Of a DNA stretch of 64,000 nucleotides, positions 23,501 to 35,017 are shown in pieces (position 1 is the first letter of the stretch; every line of letters begins with the position of its first letter). The notes beneath the pieces are model-generated. The model did no database searches and was not told the DNA's origin. It worked only from the letters and a program-made list of their open reading frames with translations. The stretch is taken from positions 205,242 through 269,241 of the forward strand of contig VXAU01001326.1 of assembly GCA_013399695.1 (NCBI GenBank), written 5' to 3'. The position numbers were made by a program, and so were the translations under genes. Origin of the DNA: Formicarius rufipectus. Taxonomy: Eukaryota > Chordata > Aves > Passeriformes > Formicariidae.

Positions 23501-26500
23501 TTACTTCCCTTTTCCTTGCCATATATAGCAATTATCCTGTCATTCATCAAATGTACACAAATTTCTTTTCATATGTAAATACACCATTTGCTTCACAGCT
23601 TTAGCCAAACAATTGTGCAGTTCTTTGTTAAGAAGATAATATATTTAATCATGGAGTTCCTTGTTTCCATTGTATGGAACAGGTGTTGTTTAATAGCACA
23701 GGCATTGTAACATTATATTCATTTATTAATGTGTGTGTAATGAACATATTGTAGAGACATGAATGTACTGGTCTCATGGTTAAGGTTAGTGGTTTCTTAT
23801 GATGTGGTAAGTGTAGGATAGTGGCTTAGGCTCAGACTGCAGAGAAGCAGGAGTTCATTATAGCAAATCCAAGTGATGTGGTTGGTTTTGGCCCTTGTTC
23901 ACTTTTGAAAAACAGAGAATACATGAAAGACTTCATTGAAAATGTGCAAGTTATTCAGTGTGGTTAATTCTATGCTGGCTTCATTCCCACCTTCTTTCAA
24001 GACTGTGTATGTGTACATGATTTCTGAAACAGCAAAACCAATCTGCAGTAGATTGATGTTGCTTTTGTATACATGCACAATCCCTAGTATCCTGTTTCAA
24101 GAAGTAACCTGCCTTCAGATATGAGGAAGGAAGTCAGTAGGTGATCCACTAAGGCTATTAAGCAATACCTGCTTAGATAATGCAGCTACAGAAGCTCTGT
24201 CCTTTGCTCATTTTCACATGTTCTGCCACATTTAGAGTTTCTGCTCTGAGTGTTACTTACCTAGAACTGCAGGTCAGCCAGCTGGCAACGTAGCTACAGT
24301 TGCACAGACAAATCAGGTGAGTGAGTGGAGTAACTAAAGCATAAGATTTTTTTTTATTGTGTGAAATCACCCATTTAAGATCAGTCTTTAAAATTCATGG
24401 TATGTAATGAAGTGATTTTATTAGAGAAAGGTTAATAAATGTGACCAAATCCTAACATCTCAACTATATCATCTGTTATATGATGCATCTTAGATTTTGT
24501 TTTGTCTGGGAATTAAATAATCTTAATGTTGTTAATTTGTATGTCACTTCCATCCATAATGCTAACTGTCCCTTCCACAACACTTTCTATCAGTGAGTTA
24601 CAACAGCTTTCCTAGTAAAGTAAATGGCAGTAATTCCATTAATGACTACCATTGCTTTCTGGACTTTGTCAGTTCCCAGCATTTTACTTTAAATGGAGGA
24701 TCAATAACATAACAAGGAACCTAGAAAACAAAGTGTTGATATGATTGAAATATATTCTGCACTCTTGTCTTGACTCTTTAAATTTTTAAAAGAAACTGAG
24801 CAAATGCCCTTGTGAAGTTGCTCAGTTTGTCCTCTTGTTTAAACTGAAAAATATATTGGCCTTATTTTCTTCTCACTACTACCATTTCTGCAATATCCTA
24901 ACTCCAGCTGCAGAAGAATTTCCTTACACTTACAACTCAGTAAAGAAGAGGAGAAATTGATTAATTATCTGCTTTCCAACTTTCTCCCATGGGGCTTGGG
25001 ATTAAGGCAGGGAGTGTTTAATTCCAGCAGGAGGGGAAATCACTTCTGCATTCATGGTCAGGAACAAATTGAGAGGAGTGCAAAGACCCTATGCTCTATG
25101 ATCCCTAAGACCTGCAGGCTCAGACCAGATAATTGTGCTCGAGCTTGTTATGGCTATAGAGGACAGGTAAAACATTTGCATCCTTACTTGAGCCCCTTCA
25201 CAATTTGCCATCTCATGTTATGTCAATTGCAACCATTGTGCCTTGGCTCTCAAACCAGGTTCTACCCTACAATCCCACATCTATTACAATGTTTCATCAT
25301 CTTAACTCATGCAACAGCATCAATCTTCTTTTCCCTTTCATTTCAATCTCTTCCCTGAAGAACAAATTTCTTCTATGAAAACTGATTTTACTGCCCCACT
25401 TCCCAAACATACTGTAGGTTACAGAAAGAGCAGGGTACTCATGATCCAAGGTCACACTGGTTCATTTTGCACTATAAAGTGATGCAGCACAGAGTCTCAC
25501 ATGTTTTAGAGATGCCTGTGTCAGCCACGGCCTCTCTGAACATTATACAAGCCTACTCTGAAATACGGCCTTTTCCCAAAGCAATTTGTGTATCTAACAA
25601 GTATGACTGACAATGGATTTGTTTTGAGTAGAAGTAGGAGCAATTTGTCTGCAATTACAAAGGAAGACTGAGAAAACTGGGAGCAAAAGCATCTTTTGGC
25701 TTCCTGAGAAAATACTGTGTCTGATAAGCCATGTCAGGCTATTTTATTTAGACAGTTTTTAACTGAATTTATGATTAACCAGAAACAATTTTATAACAAG
25801 ATGGGAATAGCAGTCAGCAGCCAACTGTGGTAGACCACACAGCCTTATAGAAGCCTAGCAGGTGCTTGTCCCTTTGAGAATGCAGACCACAGCTCTAGGA
25901 TCCATCACACAGGTTGCATTATCACCTCTGCTCTTTATTAATACCTCAGCTTTATCAGCCACCATGAGACCTCAGGACAGGTTTTTCAAGAATGCCTGCA
26001 ACATAAATCAGACTAAAACCAAATCACCCTCTCCACGGTGAAACTGACAGCACAGACAGATTTACCTACTGAATCATTCTGTAGCCTAGTCTTCAAAAGG
26101 AAAGACAGCAGAAACAGTTAAATCCATGTATGGCCTTGTGGCTAAGTGGACTTAGCTCAAACATCTTTGTTACACAGACTTGAAGGCTACAATAATGACA
26201 GCTTTATACTCGAACTGGAGATGGAGTGGGGAAACATAGTTCTCCCATCTCTCCCATGGTAAAAACAGTATAAAACTTTCAACAACATCCTCTAAACTAG
26301 CTGTCCCATGGAATACAAACATAAGTCATTACATTACATGCCAGTCAGAGATACATGAAACAACACACTCAATATTACTTTTTTATTGAGTGCCCTTCCA
26401 CTGATATCTGAAGATTACACCATTATCTGAAGCAAGAGCTTTTCTTAATTGATAGGAAAATATTCTGATTTTGGCCCTATTTCACCAGATATGAAATGAA

Positions 26501-28020
26501 AAGAATGTATTCTTAAATGAACAAAAAGAAATTCCTGATTGATAGAAAAAGGCAGACAAGTTCTGTTCATAGCTCAGTACCTGTCAGTGTCACTAGCCAA
26601 CTTATTCTAAATTGTCTGCAACGTAGCTAAGAGCAAACTCCAGCCAGTAACTATGGTGCATTTTATCTTACTATAAACAGAATTGCTAACCTGCCAAGTG
26701 ATGCCAAATCACAACAGCATGAAAATAGCAGAGCAGGTAGGTAGGAAAGACAGGTGACAGGAAGTTTTCCAGAAATAATTGTCCTTGAACAATGAAGGTA
26801 CTTCGTGAAAAAGCTTTCTAATGGTAAGATTGGTGTATTTCAACTATTATATCAATAACACTATTCTTCTTTAATAGACTAAACCTATTAATATTGCCCT
26901 GCAGCATTAAGCAACAATAAAGGCAATACAGTATTTTAAGAAGAAATTCACTGCCTCCAAATCTGTGGGTTTTATCATAAAAGGAATAAAATTATTAAAA
27001 AGAATCAGCACAGCCTTTTCTTCAAGAAAATTTTAACACTTTTTCTTTAAAGATCTATAAAGGCTGAAGAAGACTCAAGGACTTGCATAGTGAATTTAGA
27101 GCCTTTAGAGTTGAGGGAGATGTAGTAATCAGTGACACTATTACTCCTTCTTTCTAAAAATTTGACTGTGCCTGAAGTGATGGGACATATATGGGTACAA
27201 CGCAGCTGTTGTATGATCTCAGGCAGAGTGCAAGGGAGAGTTGTCATACTGGTGTAAAAATGATGTCACTAAACAGAGCTATTAATAAATTACTTTTAAA
27301 GTTTTAACATAGAAACTCGATCTTACTAGTCAACAGTAACTGGACACACCAGCTGGGAGGATCCACTAGCAGCATAATTCAGGACATAGACATTCAACAC
27401 ATTGCATATGAACTTTAAAATAAGCAGAAAGAGGGGTAAGATTCCAGAATTTTGAAAATAATTTCATAATAACATTCTCTACCATGCCAGCTACTCAGTG
27501 GACCAGGACACTCCCTGATAACTGTTGTGGTTTTGTTATCATGATCCCATCTTGAATTCTCATTACATAATGAGCTAAGAAAACACAGTACCTTGTTAAG
27601 AGGGTAGAAAAAAAATATTTTATCTTCTACACAGAAAAAGTACTCACAATTTATAGATATTAGCTGCTGTGTTTTTCTCCATCAACTTCCCAAAAAACTA
27701 CTTGCTAAGAAAATAATTGGATTTACTTTTTCTTCTTTGCCTGTTGACAACTGCTGGATGGCATACAAGCTAGAATGGGCCAGAATGAAGCAAACAGCAC
27801 AGCAAGAGTTTCTACTGCAGCAGGATGCCTGTCACATTTAGCAAGGAAACTCAGAGCAGAGGTTGTGCTGTGCCAACATGTAGGATGAGCACTGGTAAGT
27901 GACAGGTCGCTGTAAACAGGACTCCAGAGCAGAATCATTTCCCTGCAACATCTACAAGTACGTGGAGCTACTACAATGTTGATTCTGAGAAGAGTACTTA
28001 AGAAATACAGCTTGGCGTAT
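23501..28020. other. Unique DNA, nothing recognised
   Basis: No repeat family or RNA gene recognised. The longest frame (24,957-25,358, plus strand, 133 codons) begins in AT-rich DNA, has scattered Cys and no recognisable domain, and has a length compatible with chance. Confidence 0.5.
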
Positions 28021-28025
28021 TTCTG

Positions 28026-28081
28026 TGGTGGTTTTTTTGTTTGGTTGGTTTGCTTGTTTTTGGTTTTGTTGGGTTTTTTTT
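28026..28081 (+). repeat. G/T-rich low-complexity tract
   Basis: About 56 bases composed almost only of G and T in GTTT, GGTT and GTTTT units. One of several similar tracts in this window, all with G/T on the plus strand. Confidence 0.85.
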
Positions 28082-29834
28082 AAGCAATATTAATCATATT
28101 TAGCCATCCTGGCACTACAGACTTCTAGCTAATGAGCTATCATATTCCTCAAGTTATGTAACACTCGCATAAGATCTTTCAGATTACAACTGGACTTTTT
28201 TTTTTTCCAGGCATCATATTGCCGTGTAGCCCCAAATTATCAACTGACCTGCATTAATTCAGAACTTCTGAGAAGTCATTATGCGACATAGCAACAGAGG
28301 TACAGGAGCAGAGGTTAGTCATTATCATGCCCCTAATTGAAATGACAGCACTAAAGTCACACTAGAAAAGAATTTCAAAAAGCTACACCTACAGTGTCTA
28401 ACTAAAGAATGTCAATGAAGTGTTAATTGAAAATCAGAGAAGTAGCAAGTTATGAAAATAAGATTCAAATAAGAGTTACAAAGGAGAGACAGTTGATTGG
28501 AGAAAAATTATTTATATGGCCAATGGATGCAATTAGGAAAAAAACTCCAGGAGCTGACAATTTCATATTACCATATTTATGTTAAATTGAACACTGTGAG
28601 AGATAATTCCTGAAGCTGCTAAATCCACACATTGTTGAACTCACCAAAGAACACTGACCATGCCTGACATTTAGGATAAAATGCCATGAAGTTGCACTGT
28701 TCTTTCATTTGCCCTCTATACTCTTCCATTACTTCCTGCTGGTGATATGCTCAAAAGGAAACCTGAGCTGCCTTGAACCGTAATGAAGTGCCATTGTGTT
28801 GTAACAGCATGTTTAACTTACATGTTTCACTGCTATTTTTGGCAGCCATGTGATAAAAATCAAACCCTCTTTGTGTGTGCAAGTACATTATATTCATGTC
28901 AAGTGAGCAACAGGCATAATTCTGTCCCAAAAATGAATGTAGTATCAAGGTTCAAGTTTTCTAAAAGTCTTGTCCCCATCTGATACTCATTTGGGCAAAG
29001 AGAAATCAGCTTGTCTTACTGGAAGCTGCAGCAGCAACTTCCATTAGTACAGCTGCCTTTCCCTCTGCCCCCCACCCTTTAGCATTTTCCTAGTGCCACT
29101 GCACTCCTATACACAAACTAACCACAGTACTAGGAGCAATTCTTACTCCTTGCCTCCCGCATCCTCCATCCCAGCACCCAGAGAAGGCTGTGATGGATCA
29201 TCGGTCTTCAACACAGAACTTGAGTGGTGTAGAAGGAACTAAAGCAGTGCTTTGCATGTAAGGGCAATGCCATTCCTAATGCAAAGATAAGGTGTTTGCA
29301 AACACATCCGCACCAAAGCTGAGAAACCCAAACTGCTGATAAGCTTTCATCCAGCTTATGGATGAACATGATGGACATCTCATGAAAGAAGAGCAGTATG
29401 AATATCACCTGCTCTCTCTAAGGCAGGTGAACAGAGCAGAGTACCACAGACAACCCCAACAGAACTCCAAGCAAAGCTAACCCAGGTACCAGGGGTGCTT
29501 TTGTCCATACCACCTGAGCTCTCTGCAGGCTACTTTGCAATCTTTCTTCAGCAGTATGCCCTCATTTCTGACTGAAAAACAAAACCATCAGTGACATTTG
29601 GAAGATGTTTTCCGTGTTATGGCAACACACACAACAGCCTTTGTGGATGGTAAGAGATTGCTGCGCTTCAAGAGGAAACACTTTCCTTTTGCAATACTAG
29701 CAGATGCAGATTTAAAGGACCCAAAGAGCAACCCAAAAGGCAGGAATTGGGAACACTGATAAATTCCAGGGTCTTGAGGAAGGAAAATATTTGGGATAGC
29801 TAGGACATGTAGTGGGCAAAAATCTGTGTAAGCT
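28082..29834. other. Unique DNA, nothing recognised
   Basis: No supported gene or repeat before the composite CR1. Slightly higher GC from about 29,030. Frames at 29,208-29,408 and 29,588-29,845 on the minus strand have no recognisable features. Confidence 0.45.
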
Positions 29835-29929
29835 GCTGGCCACACTGGCCAGGATGAGGGGTAGTGATCTTGTCCCTGTAGTCAGCACTGGTGAGGCTGT
29901 ATCTTGAATCCTGTGTTCAGTTTTGGACC

Positions 29930-30103
29930 ATCAACATCATGGCTAGACTTTGCAAACGAAGATTTGGGAGGGTTTATCCACACTTGCTGCAATCACGCTG
30001 ATGGCTGATAAGGCCAATGTGAGATAGGAAAGTCCGGTTGCAAAAGGCACAGCAGAAAGTTTCCGTAGGTGCCACTGTCAAGGCGCGGTTGTTTCTGCAG
30101 TGT
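29930..30103 (-). mobile_element. 5'-truncated non-CR1 non-LTR retrotransposon nested in CR1
   Basis: About 174 bases interrupt the CR1 and do not match it. Read on the minus strand they encode the end of a protein: CAFCNRTFLSHIGLISHQRD, with a C-x2-C, then H-x6-H/x3-C arrangement, followed by CSKCG and a TAA stop. Then come about 44 bases of 3' UTR and a short TGATGTTGAT tail. A terminal Cys/His finger of this IGL.SHQR type is seen at the C-terminus of many non-LTR retrotransposon polyproteins (from my general knowledge). The flanks TTTTGGACC (29,921-29,929) and CTTTGCTCC (30,104-30,112) fit a decayed target duplication of about nine bases made from the CR1 sequence TTTTGGGCC. The clade (RTE-like, L2-like or other) is not settled by so short a piece. 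The finger is better preserved than the host CR1 would lead one to expect. Confidence 0.65.
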
Positions 30104-30450
30104 CTTTGCTCCTCACTACAGTAACAACATGGAGGTCCTGGAGTGTGTCCAGAGGAGACTAAGAGAACTGGTGAAGGATCTGGAGCAGAAGTGTGATGAG
30201 AGGCAGCTTGAGAAAGCTGAGGTTGTTTACCCTGGAGAAAAGGGGGCTCAAGGGAGATCTTCTCTCTTTGTAAAACTACCTGGTAGGAGACTGTAGCTGG
30301 GTGGAGGTTATAAAGTGGCAGGATGAGAGGAAATGGTCTCCACTTGCACCTCGGCTTGGGAAGGGATCGGATATTGGGGAAAATATCTTCAGAAGTCATG
30401 TTATCAAGCACGAGATCTGGCTGCCCAGGAGGTGGTAAAGTCATCATCAT
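29974..30450 (-). other. Chimeric 158-codon frame: antisense CR1 plus retrotransposon finger
   Basis: An ATG frame starts with three Met codons at 30,450. It runs through antisense CR1 for about 116 codons (Pro/Ser/Leu-rich, no domain), then enters the nested insert and ends with its Cys/His finger and native stop. About residues 128-152 carry the finger. The N-terminal part is antisense and so has no ancestral coding meaning. The frame is probably accidental, but it would be a de novo fusion if transcribed. No promoter, splice context or codon bias supports expression. Confidence 0.2.
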
Positions 30451-30584
30451 CCCTGGAGGTATTTAAAAGATACGTATATGTGGTGGTTAGAGGCATAGTT
30501 TAGAGGTGGGTTTAGCACTGTTAGGGTTATACTTGGACTCAGTGATCTTAAGCGTCTTTTCTAATCTAAATCATTCTAAGCTAC

Positions 30585-33500
30585 CTTAACATGTCTGTAT
30601 GATGTACCTGGTTGCTGCTGAGTCATTTGGTGCCTTTGAACAAGTCAAAACTCTGTGAAGAAAATGTCTCAGTTTCTTCCTTTTGAAAGCAGAACAATGT
30701 TTACTTAGCAAAGTAAACCTCAGAAACACCAAAAGACTATCCTGTGCTTTGACGCTCACAGATATTTTACCACACAGAGTCATTGCCTTTTCTTCTGTTG
30801 TTTTTTTCCATATGAAAATTAAATTATTCCATGAACACTGAAATGAAACCTGATTACTAATGGAGGTCAAATCTTTGTCCCTTCAGATGTATTTCCCCAG
30901 TCACCTCTGCCCAAACCTGTTTCATCAGTCCCCACTTTACACACAAAATAGTGGGTACTGCACTAAGGACGCCTGTGTTGACTGCTTATCTGATAACTGT
31001 TTTACCTCTGCATTCTTCTCTGCAGAGGCACTGCCTCCACGTCTCTTCTTTTAGACAGAAAGCCGTTTCAACAAATCTAGTCAAAACATAATTATCTGCA
31101 AACACTCTTCAAATCCAGTTGAAGACTGAACAAACTCAGAAGCTGCTTGTGAGGGCAACTAGCAGACAGACAGACTGATTATAAAGAAAGATTGCATAAG
31201 CCTTGTTTTCTTATGAAACCAAGCTACAGTAGAATTACGAGATTCAACACAATGTTCCGCAAAGATTACAATTCATCCACCTTACACAACTTATACACCA
31301 ACATTATTCATTTTACACAACACAAAATACTACAAAAAAAAAAAGAAGGGCTGACCCCTCAACATAGTTGGCCCAGGGTCACAAACCTCATTATGGGTCT
31401 TGCAAGCAAATATTAAAAAAATTAAAAATTGCATTACAGAATTTCACTTGGAGTCAAAACCTACACAAAGATGAGTAAACAGACTTACAACAAATGACTC
31501 TAAAGCTAAGCTACACTATTTTAACTAACAAAAATATTAATGAATCACAGATACTTACAAGAATAATGGTCACCCTTCTAAGTTTCAGTAGATATAATCT
31601 TCCTCACAAACATCCATGTCTACACACCTAAATGCAGTTCCCACAACTGAGGTCCATTCTTCAGCTCGTTTGTCATGCACGTGCTTTACATTTTGGTATT
31701 ATGCACACTTTATAATGTGTGACCTTTTTGTTTAATGTAAGTTGGTCATTCCATTTGTGGTTGCCATCAAAGTATTAAACTTCATTTAAAACTGATTTTA
31801 CATAGACCTGAAGAGTTATCTCAATAATATTGAAGCCTATGCCTTTCTGATGACCTGCATCCAACCATTTTGAATCAACAAACACGTCTTTTCCCTGACC
31901 CTTTTGAGCTTTTGTTCAAAAGTTTGAAGGCTGCTTACTGACAAGTGATTTGTTTCCATTAGAACATGCCTCATTCCAGCCATCCGTGACCATTTTGTAC
32001 TTAGGGCTTTATAACCAGCACGTCTCAACATTCCTAAAATCCCAGAGAGGATCTGAAAATAGAATAAGAAATGAGCATTTAAATTAAAAGCAACAGCACT
32101 TGCACGAAGCTGCCAGGTTTTTATGGTAGATAGTGTCTTTTTGCCCACCCCCACTCTCTCTACTCCCCCTTCTTCTCAGGGTTATAAGCTGTATTTTCCA
32201 TAATATTTTGCAATGCCACCAAGGGTTACATTCACTCTATTTATAGGGGTCTGTTTTAAAGTGAAACAGGTGTCAGTTTGAATGAGGCTGTTGTCAGCAT
32301 ACATGTCCTCTTGGGGAGGGGATGGGAGGTTTACTAATTTCTGTACTTGGGGGATTTACAGTTTGATTGCTAATCTCTCTGCAGGGCTCAGGGGGAGGAG
32401 GGGGGGAAGCACAAGAACAGTGGAAAGCAAGGGTAGCTTTCTGATGGACCTATGCAGTGCTACCTCTTCCTCAGATCTGTGCAACCAGACCCTTTTATTT
32501 TTCCATATGCTGAAATGGATCTGAGTGTTTGTAAAAGGAGACCAGACAGTCTGGTCTAAAGAACAACCTCTTAAAGCAGATGTGAAATGGGCAGAGCTCA
32601 GCTGAGGAGGGGGAATTGAAGACCCCCATCCCACCTGTATCCCACCCATTCCTTTCTGTTAATTGAACCAGAGGCCACTTCCAAGGAACAAAGATCAACA
32701 TGGTCCTTTCATACCTCTCCACCTCATGCCACCTTTGCCATTATTATATCCTGTATAGCAAAGCAATGACATCACAATCAGGAACCCTGCAAGGATGCAA
32801 ACTATAAGCCATTCTGCTAATAGTGGGCAGTGGTAAACAACAGCATAAAGAGTCCCTGACACACTGAGCTCAGAGTCAGACCAAAAAAGCAATGAGTATG
32901 TGAACAGTCAGTGGGTGTGGACATAGCATGAGAAAATGAGGTAACATTTAAAAAGAATTTAGAGAAAATAAGTCACAGCTCACTTCTCACCTTCACTTGG
33001 ACTTGCAGGTTTTCCATGCTTATTGCCTAGGTAGTGATTCATAAGATTTAAATAGAGGCCTCTATGACAGCTGACACAGACCAGTAGCTGTTCATGAATT
33101 GTTGCAACTATTAATCACTACCTATATCAAAACTAACACTCCAGTACATGCCAGACATGCTATAGTGCCAAGGAAAAAATTTGCTGCTTGTTCAGAAATA
33201 TATCCAAACTTCAGCAGTCAGCTTGACAAACAGAGGGAGGACAAAGGTAATGTGATAAAAGTCAGACAGATGACAAGACAAAGAAGAATAGAACAACAGA
33301 AATCATAACTGAAGCTGACTTTTCTTGCTGAGGACACTTTTATGCAGAAATTGGTGCCTTCTTGGCACAGTACAGAAAGCAGGTCTTTGGGAAGTTCTGG
33401 AATAAGAAGCTCAGAAATGGCATCAATGTGTAGGAGAAGCTGGGAGATGCAAAGCATAATGCCAGTGGCATAGTGTGCATCACAAAGACTGGAAGCAGAA

Positions 33501-34075
33501 CTGTCAGGGTGAAGAGAGAGCTATGAGAAAAGACAACTCCAGAGGCAATCTGATGAGTTAGGTGACATAGGTGAAAATGATTTAGAGGTCTCTTTGATTC
33601 ATCAGGCATCATCAGCATACCAGACTGGCTTCAAGGTGTACATTTTATTAACAGGTATCCATCAGGAACTGAAAAGTAACAACTTCCACAACATTTGAAA
33701 ATGGGAGAAATTTCAAGAGATAAAATCATAATTAAAGAAAAATCTGGATGAGGGGACTATTTAATGTGGTTAGGCCAGCATACCGATTTCCACTGGAAGA
33801 AGGTAATCTGTAGTCCTTGGAAAGATGTAAGTCACATAAAACTGTCATATTTATCCAAGGAACAAGGAGTTAAGGCAAATTGATTTACATGCACAAAAAT
33901 CCCAGTTCAGCATGTGTTTGTGGATTTAGTGCCATTCATGTTAATTTGCTGTACAAATAACAACTTGCATTTTAAATTTAGTATTTGTACTTGGAGTTAT
34001 CACTACTGTGTAAATCATCATGGTATTTGTGGTTCCTTTTGTGCACTTATTTATGAACACTTGGGATTTAAATAT
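30585..34075. other. Unique DNA with a G-rich patch
   Basis: No gene or interspersed repeat recognised. Contains a G-rich patch at 32,313-32,406. Poly-A tract at about 31,332-31,343. Confidence 0.5.
32313..32406 (+). repeat. G-run cluster with quadruplex potential
   Basis: Two G-run groups on the plus strand lie about 70 bases apart. The first, at 32,313-32,329, has runs of 4, 4 and 3 G. The second, at 32,384-32,406, has runs of 3, 5 and 7 G. CpG is scarce here, so this is not a CpG island. Confidence 0.5.
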
Positions 34076-34076
34076 A

Positions 34077-34128
34077 ATGAATATCATAAAAATATGAATA
34101 TCATAAAAATATGATTAATCACAAAAAT
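34077..34128 (+). repeat. Three-copy 17-bp tandem repeat
   Basis: ATGAATATCATAAAAAT is repeated perfectly at 34,077-34,093 and 34,094-34,110. A third imperfect 18-base copy (ATGATTAATCACAAAAAT) follows. Short AT-rich minisatellite. Confidence 0.9.
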
Positions 34129-34129
34129 A

Positions 34130-34910
34130 TGAAACCTCCAATACACAAAAATGCAGTAGGACTCTTGTAGAACTATTTAATTTTGTTAAACAAGGAAACA
34201 AACTCTTAAAGTAACAACAAAAAAAACATCACATAACTTCATGCAAAATGGGATTGGGAGAAAATGCACAAATATTTAAGTACAAAAGGTTATATTTTCA
34301 GAGGTGCTAACCAGCTCCCATTCCTGAAAATGAACACCAGATCCTCTGGATGTTGAGTGCTGTCAAAAATCTAACCACTTCACTGAAGATCCTAACTGGG
34401 AATTGAACAGCCTTTGTAATCTGATCCCATTTGGGAGATGTTTCATACCAAATTCTTTGGAAAGAACTAGATCTTATCACAGCCATTCCTGAATTAATAA
34501 AACACAGTTGAAACAGCATTTTGTGCAATATAAATAGTTTTGATAACAAATTTGAATACTGCAAAAACAAAGAAGCAAACAAAACCACTGAAGAATAGAA
34601 AGGTTTTTTTAATGGATTGTCCGTACACTTGATAGGGGACTTCAAAACAGGCAGTTGGGTAAATCCCATATGCTCAGACAACCTGGGCACAGTTTCACTG
34701 GACTTTGCACTTTCCTGACCTCCAGGGCTTCTGTTTCCCCTTCACACAAAAGCAAAGGGAGAGTGTTGGAGACTATTACAACAGACATGGTTCTGTTGAC
34801 TGCTGCACTGCCTTCCAAAGGATGGTGCAACCATCTCTTCTGTCCTGTCACTCCTGAAGCAGTTGTGCCCAACCCCCCTGCCTCAGGAAAGGATTCAGGG
34901 GTGTATAGTT
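34130..34910. other. Unique DNA, nothing recognised
   Basis: No repeat or RNA gene seen. A 127-codon minus-strand frame (34,307-34,690) has no recognisable domain and overlaps other frames. Confidence 0.45.
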
Positions 34911-35017
34911 TTTATATATATATATATATATGCATATGCATACATGTGCGTATATATATATATATATATGCATACATGTGTGTGTATATATATGCATACA
35001 TGAATCTATACATATGC
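34911..35017 (+). repeat. TA-rich microsatellite with GCATACATG punctuations
   Basis: (TA)n runs are interrupted by GCATACATG at 34,938, 34,970 and 34,994, each followed by GTG, GTGTG or AATC variants. This makes a compound repeat with units of 24-32 bases. It is strongly self-complementary and likely variable in length. Confidence 0.9.

Larger units (their letters stand above)
29838..30582 (+). mobile_element. CR1 LINE 3' fragment, split by a nested insertion
   Basis: Left part (to about 29,929): CAGCACTGGTGAGGCTGTAT, then CCTGTGTTCAGTTTTGG. Right part (from about 30,108): CTCCTCACTACAGTAACAAC, ATGGAGGTCCTGGAGTGTGT and TTTACCCTGGAGAAAAGGGG, and finally ATCCCTGGAGGTATTTAAAA and TTGGACTCAGTGATCTTAAG. 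These are consecutive pieces of the CR1 reverse-transcriptase C-terminus and 3' UTR, in the right order on the plus strand. The host element reaches its usual 3' end near TCTAATCTAAATCATTCT. The two halves join within the motif that normally reads TTTTGGGCCCCTCACTAC, showing that the intervening 175 bases were inserted later. It is diverged and non-coding. Confidence 0.88.

Noticed and set aside
23810..23880. Possible fifth MIR-like remnant (GTGGCTTAGGCTCAGACTGC)
   Set aside because: Only one weak block resembles the family and no second block follows at the right distance.
24957..25358. 133-codon plus-strand frame as a gene
   Set aside because: No recognisable domain, no promoter or splice context, and length within chance expectation for this amount of AT-rich DNA.
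34307..34690. 127-codon minus-strand frame as a gene
   Set aside because: No family resemblance and other frames overlap it; likely chance.
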